A DNA stretch of 58,406 bases, from positions 1 to 58,406 of IMG/VR virus record IMGVR_UViG_3300044998_000622; one strand, written 5' to 3'. Made by a program: the position numbers and the translations under genes. This stretch comes from a virus. Of the stretch, positions 23,529 through 32,396 are shown in pieces (position 1 is the stretch's first letter; each line of letters opens with the position of its first letter). The notes beneath the pieces are model-generated. The model saw only the letters and a list, made by a program, of their open reading frames with translations, was not told the DNA's origin and did no database searches.

Positions 23529-23752
23529 TGCGCCTCTTCGTCCTGATCACAGTGCTCTTCCTGGCCTCCTGCGGAGGCTCCATCTCCGACGCGGCGCGCG
23601 CGCGCTACGCGGAGGAGATCGCCCGATGCATGATGCGCGAGCGTGCCATCGTGGACCGCGAGGGCACGACCGCCGAGCAAGACCGGGCCGACATGGACCT
23701 GGAGCGCGCCCGCTGCGACGCCGCGCTCGACGCGATCGAGGCCGGCCGATGA
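23528..23752 (+). CDS. Small lipoprotein, 74 aa
   Basis: MRLFVLITVLFLASCGGS is a lipoprotein signal with lipobox LASC and the modified Cys at residue 15. Mature part is helical and charged (YAEEIARCMMRERAIVDREG). Possible roles: superinfection exclusion, or an outer-membrane spanin-like part; it sits in the packaging region, not with the lysis genes. Confidence 0.65.
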   Translation: MRLFVLITVLFLASCGGSISDAARARYAEEIARCMMRERAIVDREGTTAEQDRADMDLERARCDAALDAIEAGR

Positions 23753-23762
23753 CCGAGCCGCC

Positions 23763-24089
23763 GTGCGGGACGATCCGGTCCTGTTCGCGGCCTTCCTGGT
23801 GCTACTCGCCCACATCGCCCTGGCCTTCTGCCTGTTGACGGGGGTGGTCGAGGCCACTGCCGAGAGCCTCGACCGAGACCGAAGGAGACCGAAGCCCATG
23901 ACTCCCGAGCAGATCGCGCTGAAAATGGCGGCCGAGTTCCTGGGCGCGCTGCTGGCGGCCGCGCCAAGGCTCTTCGAGATCTTCCGGGCGGCCGGCGGCC
24001 GCGACGGGCTCCTGACGGCGCTCGACGCGACCCTGGCGACCGCCCGATCGAAGGCCGACGCCGACCTGGCGGCGAAGCACGGGGGCTGA
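23763..24089 (+). CDS. Small protein with one membrane segment and possible internal start
   Basis: 108 aa from GTG 23763. Residues about 5-27 are hydrophobic (PVLFAAFLVLLAHIALAFCLL). An in-frame ATG at 23898 is preceded by GAAGGAG (23881-23887) and would give a 63-aa soluble helical protein (MTPEQIALKMAAEFLGALLAAAPRLFEIFRAAGG). Either or both may be made. A rival ATGA start at 23749 in another frame gives only 29 aa. Function unknown. Confidence 0.45.
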   Translation: MRDDPVLFAAFLVLLAHIALAFCLLTGVVEATAESLDRDRRRPKPMTPEQIALKMAAEFLGALLAAAPRLFEIFRAAGGRDGLLTALDATLATARSKADADLAAKHGG

Positions 24090-24093
24090 GCCC

Positions 24094-25731
24094 GTGCAGA
24101 AGGACACCACGACCGAGGACCTGTCCCGCGTTCCGCTGGCGATGCTTGCGGACGGCGACCGCTTCGCGCGGCTCGACCGGCTGGAGAGTTACTACCGCTG
24201 CACTCAGGACGACGGGAAGTCGTACTCGTGGGACGGCTACTTCTCGGGCTACGGGGACAAGGCCGATATCAGCCCCGGCTGGTTCGTTCCCTACCGCCAC
24301 CGGCGCCCGAGCACCCGCTACGACCTCGCCCGGGTCATCGTGGATCGCCTGACCTCGTTCATGTTCGGGACCGACCGGTTCCCCCGGATCTTGGTGCCCG
24401 GGGACAAGGACGCCGAGGACTTCGTCAACGCTCTCGCGGAGGCCTCCCGGTTCGCCTCGAAGGTGGCGCAGGCGCGGACCCTGGGCGGTAGCTGCGGGTC
24501 GGTGGCGATGAGCATCGGCTTCGTCAACGGCTCTCCCCGGGTCGAAGTGCATAATGCGAAGCACACCTTCGTCACCCGGTGGGCCGATCGCGAGGACCTG
24601 CTCGTCGGCTCAGCGGTGAAGGTCTTCGCCTACAAGGCGCGCTCCGTCGAGGACGGCAAGATCAAGGAGCGGGAGTTCTACTCGGTCCGGTTTTGGGACG
24701 AGGACGTGGAGATCGTCTGGGACCCGATCCCCGCCGAGATCGCCCGCACGGGCGCATGGTGGCACCTCCCTCACCGGACGATCCGCCACCAGGCGGGGTT
24801 CTGCCCGATGTTCTGGATCCAGAACCTGCCGGGCCCGGACGGCGACATGGACGGCGAGGCCGACTTCCCCGAGCGGCTCTGCGAGACTTTCGACGAGCTG
24901 AACCAGCTGCTCTCGGCCTCGACGAAGGGCACGAAAGCGAACGTCGACCCGACCCTTGTGGTCCGGATGGACCCGACCCAGAACGACGGCACGCTCAAGC
25001 GGGGCTCGGACAACGTCATCTGGAGCCCGGGAGGCGCCAATTACCTGGAGCTCCAGGGCGCGGCAGCGAACACGGCGATCGCCATGCTGGAGCGCCTCCG
25101 GGCCTACGCCCTCGACATGAGCTCGGTCGTCATCCCGGACCCGGAGAAGCTATCCGGGGCGGCCCAGAGCGCCGCCGCCCTCCGCCTGATGTTCGCCCCG
25201 ATGACCGCGAAGTGCGACCTCCTCCGCGAGCAGTACGGCGAGCTCGCGATCAAGCGGCCCCTCCTGGGGCTGCTCCGCATGGCGCGCGCGCTCCTGAACC
25301 GGGCGCCGACCACGATCATGGGCGAGGACGGCACCGAGTACGAGCTCACGACCTTCGTGCGCCTGCCGCCCAAGGTCATCGAGGACGGCGAGACGGTGCG
25401 CGTCGAGGAGCGCAGGCCGGGCACCTCGGAGCTCCTGGTGCTTCAGTTTCCCGCCTACTTCCCGGCGACCGCCGAGGACCGTGGGAAGGCGGTCGACACG
25501 GCGCAGAAGGCGGCCGGCGGCAAGCCCCTGGTCTCGCAGCGGACCGCCCTGGCCTCGGTGGCCGACCTGTTCGGCGTGCGGGACGTGGACGCCGAGCTCG
25601 ACGCCGTGCATGAGGACGCCGAGCGCGAGGTCCAGCGGGCGGCCGACGTGTTCGCGGCGAACGGGGGCCCCGCGGGCGGCGTGCCGCCAGACTCCGAGGA
25701 GCCGGACGAGCCGGACGAGGACGAGGACTGA
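24094..25731 (+). CDS. Portal protein
   Basis: 545 aa, GTG start. Features seen in portals of the SPP1/phi29-like group: YYRCTQDDGKSYSWDG..., helical wing regions, LDMSSVVIPDPEKLSGAAQSAAALRLMFAPMTAKCDLLREQYG (the long helix region that contacts DNA and terminase), and an acidic C terminus (SEEPDEPDEDED). Position between large terminase and head-morphogenesis gene supports the call. It forms the ring through which DNA enters and leaves the head. Confidence 0.88.
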   Translation: MQKDTTTEDLSRVPLAMLADGDRFARLDRLESYYRCTQDDGKSYSWDGYFSGYGDKADISPGWFVPYRHRRPSTRYDLARVIVDRLTSFMFGTDRFPRILVPGDKDAEDFVNALAEASRFASKVAQARTLGGSCGSVAMSIGFVNGSPRVEVHNAKHTFVTRWADREDLLVGSAVKVFAYKARSVEDGKIKEREFYSVRFWDEDVEIVWDPIPAEIARTGAWWHLPHRTIRHQAGFCPMFWIQNLPGPDGDMDGEADFPERLCETFDELNQLLSASTKGTKANVDPTLVVRMDPTQNDGTLKRGSDNVIWSPGGANYLELQGAAANTAIAMLERLRAYALDMSSVVIPDPEKLSGAAQSAAALRLMFAPMTAKCDLLREQYGELAIKRPLLGLLRMARALLNRAPTTIMGEDGTEYELTTFVRLPPKVIEDGETVRVEERRPGTSELLVLQFPAYFPATAEDRGKAVDTAQKAAGGKPLVSQRTALASVADLFGVRDVDAELDAVHEDAEREVQRAADVFAANGGPAGGVPPDSEEPDEPDEDED

Positions 25732-25734
25732 CCG

Positions 25735-28700
25735 ATGCCTCCGACCGCCGAGGACCGCGCCAGGGCAGCCCGGACGGTCCGAGGGGTCCTGACCTCGGCC
25801 GACCGCGTTCTCGCGCTCCAGACGCCCGCCGGGCGCCTGGCCACCCAGCGGATGCTGGCCGACCTGCAGGCGGCCGACGCCGAGGTCGCGGCTCGCATCC
25901 AGTCGCTCGGTGGCGTTCCCGGCGAGAGGTTCAGTTCCGCGTCCGCCCTGGCGTACCGGGCCCAGATCCAGATCGTCATCGACCGGGTCAAGGGCAGGCT
26001 CGCCGGGCACGTCGAGGCCGCCACGGAGGCCGCCATCGCCGCCTCGCACGGGCAGACGATCGAGCTCCTTGGAGGGCTGGAGTCGGCGTTCTCGGGCGTC
26101 ACCCGGCCGCTCCGGATCGCCCAGGCCGCCGTGATCGACCCGGTACTCGACGGGGTCCGGGCATCGTGCCTGCGCTCGCGGGCGACCAGCGTGGACCGGT
26201 ACGGGACGGCCATGATCGGCGAGTTCGAGAGGCGGATCCGCATGGGTCTACTCACCGGGCGAACCCAAGAGCAGATGATCGACGAGCTCGTCGGGCACGG
26301 GGGTCCGACCGGGACCGTCTCGATGAGCGCGCGAGAAGTGGCTGGCGCCGTCGTGCGGCTGCGTGAGGAGGACATCCCAGAGGGGCTGTTCCGCAGGTAC
26401 AGGTACTGGGCGGAGCGCATCGTCCGCACCGAGACGGCAGCGGCGTACAACGAGGCCCGATTCCGGGGCCTTGCTGCGGCGAAAGAGCAGTTCCCCGACC
26501 TGAAGAAGAAGATCGTCGCTCACTTCGACAACCGGACCGCGCCGGACTCGGTAGCGGTGCATGGTCAGATTCGAGACCTCAACGACTACTTCGTCGACGG
26601 CGCAGGCCGGGTCTACTTGCGGCCCCCTGCGCGCCCGAACGACCGCGAGACCGTGATCCCCTGGCGGGAGTCATGGCCCGAGCTCCCGGACACCCGCCCG
26701 GCGCCCCCTGGAGCCGTGGCGGACGCGCTCCTGGCCTCCGCCTCGCATGGGCAGGAGGTCGAGGAGGGCAAGCGCGCGGAGCTCCTGCGCGCCATCAAGG
26801 CCGAGCGGGACGCGCAGGCGGCCCAGATCCGGGCGTCGCGCAAGGCCGCCCAGGAAGCCGCCGCCGCGGCCCAGGCGCAGGCCGCCGCGGCGGCGAAGGC
26901 GACCGCCGAGGCCCAGGCGCAGGCGGCCAAGCAGGCCGCCGCCGCGGCGAAGAAGGCGGCGACGCTGGCGAAGTACGCCGCCACGTCGGCCGCGAAGAAG
27001 ATCGCGAAGAAGATGGCGGCGGCCACGGCGAAGATCGCGAAGGAGGGCGGCAACGTCGAGGAGGTGCTCGACCAGGCGCTTGCCGCCGCCGAGGCCGACC
27101 CGGAGCTCACGCTTGCGAACCTTCACTGGGAGCTCTTCGGCGTCGAGGCCAACGCTCACAGCAAGAAGAAGCACCTCGCCGGCCTGGCGGCGAACCCGGC
27201 CACGGTCAAGCAGGAGATCCTCGCGCACTACCAGGCGCTCGCGGCTCCCCCTCCGCCCCCTCCACCTCCTCCACCTCCACCTCCGCCGCCCCCGCCACCT
27301 CCACCTCCGCCGCCCCCGCCTCCTCCGCCTTCGGGCACGGGCATCGCTCACCCGCACCTCCCGACCCTCGGAACGCACGAGATCAAGGCGGTGTCCGGGT
27401 TCAACGACATCTATGTCGGGGGAACCAAGGCGGGCTACTTCATGACCGACTCGCCGGGGGTCTACAGCGTCACCCCCCCTGGCTATCTCGGCTGGGCGGC
27501 GGCGAAGTTCACCTCGCCGCAGGCCGCGGCCGAGTACGCCCACCTCGTCTCGAACGCGATCGGGCACGTGAAGGCGACCGGCGTAGTGCCGGCTCCGCCG
27601 ACGGTGCCTGCCTCGCTCCTGTTCACGGCGTCTGGGCCGCCATCAGCTCCGGTCAGCCCTTCCCTGACGCCGATCACGCGCGTCGTCGTCGAGGACCTGG
27701 AGCACGTTCCGCGGCTGCGCGCCTCCCGCCGGCTCCGGCTGTCATCGGGCGAGGCGGTGAGCTCCGACGGGCAGTGGATCGAAAACACGGAGGTCAACTT
27801 TCGGGTCGAGCGCGTCGGCGAGCGCGAGATGACCCGCGTGGCGTTCAAGCTCACCAGGGAGGCCGGCGACGAAGCGTTCCGACGGCTGCAGGCCGAGGCA
27901 GGTGCCAGGACGGCGAAAGCTCACTTCCGGGCGGGCACGTCCACGCACGGCGGCCAAGTGACCAGGAAGAGCCTCGACGAACTCGCCATGTACCAGGACA
28001 CAAGCCAAGGGCACACCTCCCCGCAGCCCGTCCCCGTCGGCGACTACGAGGAGCACGCCCAGATGGTTGAGGTCCGATTCACCGCTCGGAACGGGCGCAC
28101 GGTGCGGGTGAGGCAGTATCGAGACCGGAACGCCGCCCCCTATGTGCGCGACGTGCTGAACGCGGCCCACAACTCGGTCGAGATCTACGTCGACAGCGAC
28201 GACCCCGCCGAGGCGCACGCCGCGTTTGTGGAGGTCACCGAGCGGATCGGCGTGAGCGGCGCGGGCCGGGTGCCGGCTCCGGAGGACCGCGTGCGCCTCC
28301 GCCGGGCCCGGCTCCTGGGCTGGGTGGACCCGGTGCGGTTCGGCGACGCGCTGAACAAGAGGATCGCGAAGGTGGGGCTCGCGCGTGCCGTGGACGAGGT
28401 CTGGGAGGCCAACGCGGACGTCTCCAACGGGCCGCTCCCGACGCTGCGGGAGCTCGACGAGGACACGCGGATCGTCGAGACTGCACCCGGGAGGATCGGG
28501 CCCTTCTCGGCGCGCCTCGCTGCCGCCATGCAGAAGGCCGGCATCACGCACCTCACTCACAACAGCACCTGGACCGACCTGCCGGCGGCGATCGCCGCCG
28601 CGCAGGACGGGATCGCGCTGGCGTCCACGCTGGAGCGATTCAATCGCGGCAACGTCCACGAGCGCGGACTGAGCTCCATGCGCGACCTCACTACCGGAGG

Positions 28701-29049
28701 CTCGGACGGAGTCTTCCTGCGCGTGGCGCGCGGGGTCCCCGCGCGCCCGACGCTGGAGATCGACCCGAGCGAGCTCGGGCGCATGGATATCTGGGGCTTC
28801 CCGACCGACCTCTATGGCAGGGCCGGTGGTGGAGTGGTCAAAGATCGCTGGGGCGCCAGGCAGATCGCCGAGACCATGAACCCGCGCTCGAACAACGAGG
28901 TCATGCTACAGGGCGCGCTCTCAATCGCCGCGGTCCGGCGGGTGCGGTGCAAGACGCCTGCGGCGCGGGACAAAGCGCTCGACGTCTGCCGCAAGCGTGG
29001 AGTGACCGAGATCAACGGGGTTCCCGTGGATCAGTTTTTCTACTATTGA
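25735..29049 (+). CDS. Head morphogenesis protein (Mu F-like) with polyproline spacer and ART-like C-terminal domain
   Basis: 1104 aa. Residues about 1-300: minor head protein of the Mu gpF/SPP1 gp7 type (ERIVRTETAAAYNEARFRG near 228, DNRTAPDSVAVHGQI, VYLRPPARPNDRET). About 342-447: Ala/Lys-rich coiled coil. 505-532: 28 consecutive prolines, encoded in part by two perfect 24-bp repeats (27271-27318). About 545-620: small domain (FNDIYVGGTKAGYF). About 640-930: unknown region. About 936-1104: GITHLTHNSTWTDL, GLSSMRDLTTGGSDGVFLRV and NNEVMLQGALSI with Glu 1055 resemble the ADP-ribosyltransferase fold (DarT/ART-like). The fusion suggests a capsid-borne effector delivered with DNA; activity is not shown. 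Confidence 0.75.
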   Translation: MPPTAEDRARAARTVRGVLTSADRVLALQTPAGRLATQRMLADLQAADAEVAARIQSLGGVPGERFSSASALAYRAQIQIVIDRVKGRLAGHVEAATEAAIAASHGQTIELLGGLESAFSGVTRPLRIAQAAVIDPVLDGVRASCLRSRATSVDRYGTAMIGEFERRIRMGLLTGRTQEQMIDELVGHGGPTGTVSMSAREVAGAVVRLREEDIPEGLFRRYRYWAERIVRTETAAAYNEARFRGLAAAKEQFPDLKKKIVAHFDNRTAPDSVAVHGQIRDLNDYFVDGAGRVYLRPPARPNDRETVIPWRESWPELPDTRPAPPGAVADALLASASHGQEVEEGKRAELLRAIKAERDAQAAQIRASRKAAQEAAAAAQAQAAAAAKATAEAQAQAAKQAAAAAKKAATLAKYAATSAAKKIAKKMAAATAKIAKEGGNVEEVLDQALAAAEADPELTLANLHWELFGVEANAHSKKKHLAGLAANPATVKQEILAHYQALAAPPPPPPPPPPPPPPPPPPPPPPPPPPPPSGTGIAHPHLPTLGTHEIKAVSGFNDIYVGGTKAGYFMTDSPGVYSVTPPGYLGWAAAKFTSPQAAAEYAHLVSNAIGHVKATGVVPAPPTVPASLLFTASGPPSAPVSPSLTPITRVVVEDLEHVPRLRASRRLRLSSGEAVSSDGQWIENTEVNFRVERVGEREMTRVAFKLTREAGDEAFRRLQAEAGARTAKAHFRAGTSTHGGQVTRKSLDELAMYQDTSQGHTSPQPVPVGDYEEHAQMVEVRFTARNGRTVRVRQYRDRNAAPYVRDVLNAAHNSVEIYVDSDDPAEAHAAFVEVTERIGVSGAGRVPAPEDRVRLRRARLLGWVDPVRFGDALNKRIAKVGLARAVDEVWEANADVSNGPLPTLRELDEDTRIVETAPGRIGPFSARLAAAMQKAGITHLTHNSTWTDLPAAIAAAQDGIALASTLERFNRGNVHERGLSSMRDLTTGGSDGVFLRVARGVPARPTLEIDPSELGRMDIWGFPTDLYGRAGGGVVKDRWGARQIAETMNPRSNNEVMLQGALSIAAVRRVRCKTPAARDKALDVCRKRGVTEINGVPVDQFFYY
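27271..27318 (+). repeat. Two 24-bp tandem repeats in the polyproline stretch
   Basis: Codons 513-520 and 521-528 of the head-morphogenesis gene are identical in DNA (27271-27294 and 27295-27318). All code for proline, so slippage here would change spacer length in frame. Confidence 0.9.
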
Positions 29050-29099
29050 CGCTGAACCTTGGGCTCGCGCGCTCGCTGGGCCCGCGCCAGGATGGAGGC

Positions 29100-29492
29100 A
29101 TGGCAATCCATCCCAAGAAGTTCGACTTCGCGGTCGCGGGCGCAGCCTGCATCCTCCGGGTGTCGACCGACACGCCGAACGGCGAGGTCGCGTCTGGGGT
29201 CCGCCTCCACGTCGACAAGGACGACCGCGGCCGGAAGCGGGTGATCGTGATGTTCTTCGGCGCCGACCGGGAACGCGGGCGCGAGATCCGGAAGATCCTG
29301 CGCGACGAGCCCGAGCGCCTCCGCTTCGTTGACTCCCAGGGCGCCCGGGTCGAGTTCACCCCCATCACCATCGCTTGGTGGCGCAAACACGGCCGCGCGT
29401 CCTGCGGCTCGGACTTCGACCCCGGCGGCGACACGGATACGGACCTGCTCAAGCTCCAGAACTACGTGGTTCACGGGGGAGTTCGATGCTGA
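29100..29492 (+). CDS. Hypothetical protein, 130 aa
   Basis: ATG at 29100 with a possible CAGGAT hexamer (29088-29093) 6 nt upstream and no properly spaced SD. Beta-rich start (FDFAVAGAACILRVSTDTPNGEVASGVRLHVDKDDRGRKRVIVMFFG), then helical, then WWRKHGRASCGSDFDPGGDTDTDL. No family recognised. Confidence 0.6.
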   Translation: MAIHPKKFDFAVAGAACILRVSTDTPNGEVASGVRLHVDKDDRGRKRVIVMFFGADRERGREIRKILRDEPERLRFVDSQGARVEFTPITIAWWRKHGRASCGSDFDPGGDTDTDLLKLQNYVVHGGVRC

Positions 29493-29537
29493 TCGAAAGA
29501 ATCGACCGGGCGAGGTAAGCAAAAGAGCTTTTCAGGC

Positions 29538-29565
29538 TTGCAAGGAGGGGAAACCGGATTAGATT
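29538..29565 (+). promoter_or_regulatory. Promoter inside the head region
   Basis: TTGCAA (29538-29543), 16 bp, TAGATT (29560-29565) in the 111-bp gap before 29604. A small hairpin GTTGGC-AGAC-GCCAAC (29572-29587) lies in the leader, followed by AAAAGGAAAG as SD. The stretch is AT-richer than its surroundings. Confidence 0.55.
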
Positions 29566-29603
29566 ACCGGTGTTGGCAGACGCCAACGGAAAAGGAAAGC
29601 GAA

Positions 29604-29819
29604 ATGACCACCATCTCCATGGACGACACGAACACGAACACGGGCACGGTTCACCCTTTCCCCACGACCGATCAGATCACCAAGCTCCGTGCCGAGGCGG
29701 AACTCGCCGGCGACGATGCCCAGGTCGCAGTATGCGACCGGGCACTCGACGGGGTGCCCGCAGCACTCGTCGCGTGCGCCCGCGTGATCGCGCGGGCCGC
29801 TGCAATGCAGGACACCTGA
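29604..29819 (+). CDS. Small protein, 71 aa
   Basis: ATG after AAGGAAAG. Thr/Asn/Asp-rich N terminus (MTTISMDDTNTNTGTVHPFP), then a helical part (QITKLRAEAELAGDD, ALDGVPAALVACARVIARAA). Unknown; served by its own promoter. Confidence 0.6.
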   Translation: MTTISMDDTNTNTGTVHPFPTTDQITKLRAEAELAGDDAQVAVCDRALDGVPAALVACARVIARAAAMQDT

Positions 29820-29877
29820 GCGCAGGCAAGTTCTGAAGGCCCCAGCCTCGTGCATTCCACCCCTGAAAGGAGCCTCC

Positions 29878-30150
29878 ATGTACAACGATCCCATGTACGA
29901 CGAATCCCCCCGATCGATCGGCGAGATCGCTCTCGATCTCGCCGACGTGCTGGAGCGCCGGCACGCCGAGCCGGACCTGCGCGACGAGATCCGGGTGCTG
30001 CTCGCCGAGCTCCGGTACGCTCGCACGGCTGAGCGGTCTCGGCAGCAGGCTCTGGCTGCGGAGGCGTCCAGGGAGAGGGCCCACTGGCGCCGGATAGGAG
30101 AACTCGTGGGCGAGGACCTGCTTGGCGAGACCCCCACTCTCCGCCCATGA
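29878..30150 (+). CDS. Small helical protein, 90 aa
   Basis: ATG after AAAGGAG. Helical and charged (GEIALDLADVLERRHAEPDLRDEIRVLLAELRYARTAERSRQQ spread over residues 15-57). ATGA overlap with the next gene. Unknown. Confidence 0.6.
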   Translation: MYNDPMYDESPRSIGEIALDLADVLERRHAEPDLRDEIRVLLAELRYARTAERSRQQALAAEASRERAHWRRIGELVGEDLLGETPTLRP

Positions 30151-30413
30151 GGCTCCCGATTCTTGCGTGCGATGCCTGCGCTGCCCGGCGCAGGCGCGCT
30201 CGCGTCTGGATCTGGCTGGCGTACCTCGGCGGCAAGGAGATCGACGCGATCCTCTACCACCCGAACCCAGCCGTGCGGTCTCGGGAGGAGGAGGTGGCCG
30301 ACCTTGAAGCGGGCCGAAAGCGCTGCGTCGCGAAGGCGGAAGAGGTCGGCGGCCTTGGGACGGCCGACCGGGACTGGGCGTCCGCCATGGAAGCGTTCTG
30401 GTGGCAGGGCTGA
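30147..30413 (+). CDS. Small protein, 88 aa
   Basis: ATGA overlap with the previous gene. CDACAARRRRARVWIWLAYLGG near the N terminus (CxxC, then basic, then Trp-rich) and a helical C-terminal half. Unknown. Confidence 0.55.
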   Translation: MRLPILACDACAARRRRARVWIWLAYLGGKEIDAILYHPNPAVRSREEEVADLEAGRKRCVAKAEEVGGLGTADRDWASAMEAFWWQG

Positions 30414-30421
30414 CGATCCGC

Positions 30422-30433
30422 TACCCTTCCCTG
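30422..30433 (+). promoter_or_regulatory. Leaderless-type -10 element
   Basis: TACCCT (30422-30427) 6 nt before the ATG at 30434; TGGTGG (30399-30404) at the -35 distance; no SD. Confidence 0.4.
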
Positions 30434-30673
30434 ATGCCGACCCCGAAGCTCCACACGCTCGACCAGATCAACGCGGCGACCACGGCTGCCCTCGTGGAGG
30501 CGCGATCGAAGATCGGCAACGACGTCCCCGTGCAGTCCGAGGCTGCCCGCTTCTACGCGGACGGCCCGCTGCACCTGACGGCGGAGCGTATGCAGTCGGG
30601 AGGCCTCTCCGACGCGCCCCCGGGCGCCCCCAAGGCCACCGACCAGGCCGGCTCGCCCTTCCGCCTGCGCTGA
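30434..30673 (+). CDS. Small protein, 79 aa
   Basis: Begins MPTPKLHTLDQINAATTAALVEARSK; the rest is extended and Pro/Gly-rich (PPGAPKATDQAGSPFRLR). No Shine-Dalgarno; follows TACCCT by 6 nt. Possibly a minor virion protein, from its place among head genes. Confidence 0.55.
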   Translation: MPTPKLHTLDQINAATTAALVEARSKIGNDVPVQSEAARFYADGPLHLTAERMQSGGLSDAPPGAPKATDQAGSPFRLR

Positions 30674-30719
30674 GCTCCGTCGTGGCGTGCGTGGCGACGT
30701 CGGGGCACCGCGGGCGTCC

Positions 30720-30748
30720 TTGCGTGCGAGTGCGCGTTCTGCGACGCT
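30720..30748 (+). promoter_or_regulatory. Leaderless-type promoter
   Basis: TTGCGT (30720-30725), 17 bp, GACGCT (30743-30748), 7 nt to the ATG at 30756; no SD. Confidence 0.5.
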
Positions 30749-30755
30749 TGCTGGC

Positions 30756-30998
30756 ATGGACCGACCCGCGTTTCTGAACAGCCCCGGTGCCGTCAACCCC
30801 ACCGGCGGCGACACGACCCAGGGTCCGCATTCGGACCCGAACTTCGTCCAGGGCGCCGCTCCCGGCGGACCGTGGCCGATCTCCGGCGCCCCGGTGCCGA
30901 TCTCGCAGAGCGGCCTGCCGTTCACCACGAACGGCACGAGCTACTCGCCCGCCAACCCGCCGCTCCCCGGTCCGAACGACGGCCACGGAAAGGTCTGA
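30756..30998 (+). CDS. Small Pro/Gly-rich protein, 80 aa
   Basis: Low-complexity, extended sequence rich in P, G, N, S (MDRPAFLNSPGAVNPTGG, PLPGPNDGHGKV). Likely a flexible virion or linker protein. It precedes the 243-aa structural protein by three bases. Confidence 0.55.
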   Translation: MDRPAFLNSPGAVNPTGGDTTQGPHSDPNFVQGAAPGGPWPISGAPVPISQSGLPFTTNGTSYSPANPPLPGPNDGHGKV

Positions 30999-31001
30999 GT
31001 C

Positions 31002-31733
31002 GTGACCGACTCGCTCACGCTCAAGGGCACGCTGGAGGTCGGCGGCGGCGCGTGCGCGAGCTCGTGCGGCTCCGCGGACCGCAGCTTGCGGTCGCTCGCG
31101 CTGCGATGCTCGACGGGCCAGGTCTTCCAGACCCTCGTCGAGACCGCGGCTCCGATCCGGATCGCGACCGCGGGCGCCGTCGGCGCCTCGTTCGTCGACC
31201 TGGACCTGCTGGGGGACCTCACCTCGATCGAGTTCCTCTACATGCGGTCCGACGCGCCGATCCTCGTGCGGATCGGCGCGGCTGAGCCGGTCCTCACCGG
31301 GAGCGCGGGCACCTTCCCGACCCTCTTCGCGGGCGGCGAGACGCTCAACCTCAACTTCAACGGCGTGGCGGTCTCGGTCGCCTTCTTGGTGACCGACCAG
31401 ACCGCGGTCCAGTGCGCGGCGCGGATCAACGCGGCCTGCGCCCTGGCGGGGCTCGCGACGCCGCGCGCCTCGGTCCTGACGACCGGCCAGATCCAGATCC
31501 TCGGCCTCGGAACCGGCGCCGCCTCGACGCTCGACGTCACGGGCGGCACCGGCGCGGCGACGCTCGGCTTTGCCGGCACCCCCAGCGACACGGGCGAGGG
31601 CGCCGACGTCCCTCTCCACGGGACGCTGCTCATCGAGTTTCCGCAGGCGGGCACGACGAGCCCGCCGCCTCCCTCGCGCGTCCAGGTCTCTGGCGTGGCG
31701 GGGATCCAGATCGTCGCAGCCGGGCGCTCCTAA
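31002..31733 (+). CDS. Structural protein with RINAA-type module, 243 aa
   Basis: GTG start with GGAAAGG upstream. The N terminus has Cys in CASSCGS. Residues about 125-200 (VTDQTAVQCAARINAACAL, TLDVTGGTGAATLGF) repeat a module found in the tail sheath (TDQTAPQVAARINAALGF). It may be a head or head-fibre protein with a carbohydrate- or surface-binding module. No family name is certain. Confidence 0.6.
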   Translation: MTDSLTLKGTLEVGGGACASSCGSADRSLRSLALRCSTGQVFQTLVETAAPIRIATAGAVGASFVDLDLLGDLTSIEFLYMRSDAPILVRIGAAEPVLTGSAGTFPTLFAGGETLNLNFNGVAVSVAFLVTDQTAVQCAARINAACALAGLATPRASVLTTGQIQILGLGTGAASTLDVTGGTGAATLGFAGTPSDTGEGADVPLHGTLLIEFPQAGTTSPPPPSRVQVSGVAGIQIVAAGRS

Positions 31734-31760
31734 CCGGGGCCGACAGAGGAGATCAAGATC

Positions 31761-32396
31761 ATGCGAAGCAACCGAGACGTCCTGAACGAGAGCAACCCGA
31801 ACAAGCTCGCGAGCTCGGCCCAGGCGATCAAGCTGGGCAACGCCCTGGCCTTGATGCCCGCTTTCGTGTCGGGCTCGGTGAGCTCCAACAGGCTCACGCT
31901 CCCGAACGCGCAGAAAGCGCTGGCGGTCCTGTTCGCGTACTCGCGCACGGGCACGCTCACGCAGCAGCTTGTCCCCATCGCCACCGGCGCGACCCCGGCC
32001 ACGGGACAGGTGGGGGTCAGCCCCACCGGCGACATTCTGTTCGCCACCGCGGACGCGGTGACGTCGGCGGACGTCGTCTACCTCCCCGCCGAGGGCGAGA
32101 TCGTGACCGAGACCCTTCCCGTGGTATCGAACGTCGCGACCCCCCTGCAGGGCAAGGAGGCGCTCATCCTGCTCTCGGCCACCGTCACGATCGGCGGCTC
32201 GGTCGGCGCCAAGACCGTCACCTTCCGTGGCGCGGCCGTAGGCGCGGGCCAGGCAGCCGTCACCGACACGGGGACCATCGCGTTCGCCTCGGCGGATGCG
32301 GCGACCCAGGCCACCGTCACCTACATCGCGAAGCCCTCGGCGGGGAGCGCGGCGCGCTCCCTCAAGGACGCGCTCGCGGCGGACGTCGCGCTCTGA
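31761..32396 (+). CDS. Structural protein, 211 aa (possible head decoration)
   Basis: SD AGAGGAG. SNRLTLPNAQKALAVLFAYSRTGTLTQQLVPIATGATPATGQVGVSPTGDILFATADAVTSADV is a beta-rich, Ala/Thr/Val-rich sequence with internal similarity to the later GAAVGAGQAAVTDTGTIAFASADAATQATVTYI. Position just before scaffold and capsid suggests a decoration or head-completion protein. Confidence 0.6.
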   Translation: MRSNRDVLNESNPNKLASSAQAIKLGNALALMPAFVSGSVSSNRLTLPNAQKALAVLFAYSRTGTLTQQLVPIATGATPATGQVGVSPTGDILFATADAVTSADVVYLPAEGEIVTETLPVVSNVATPLQGKEALILLSATVTIGGSVGAKTVTFRGAAVGAGQAAVTDTGTIAFASADAATQATVTYIAKPSAGSAARSLKDALAADVAL

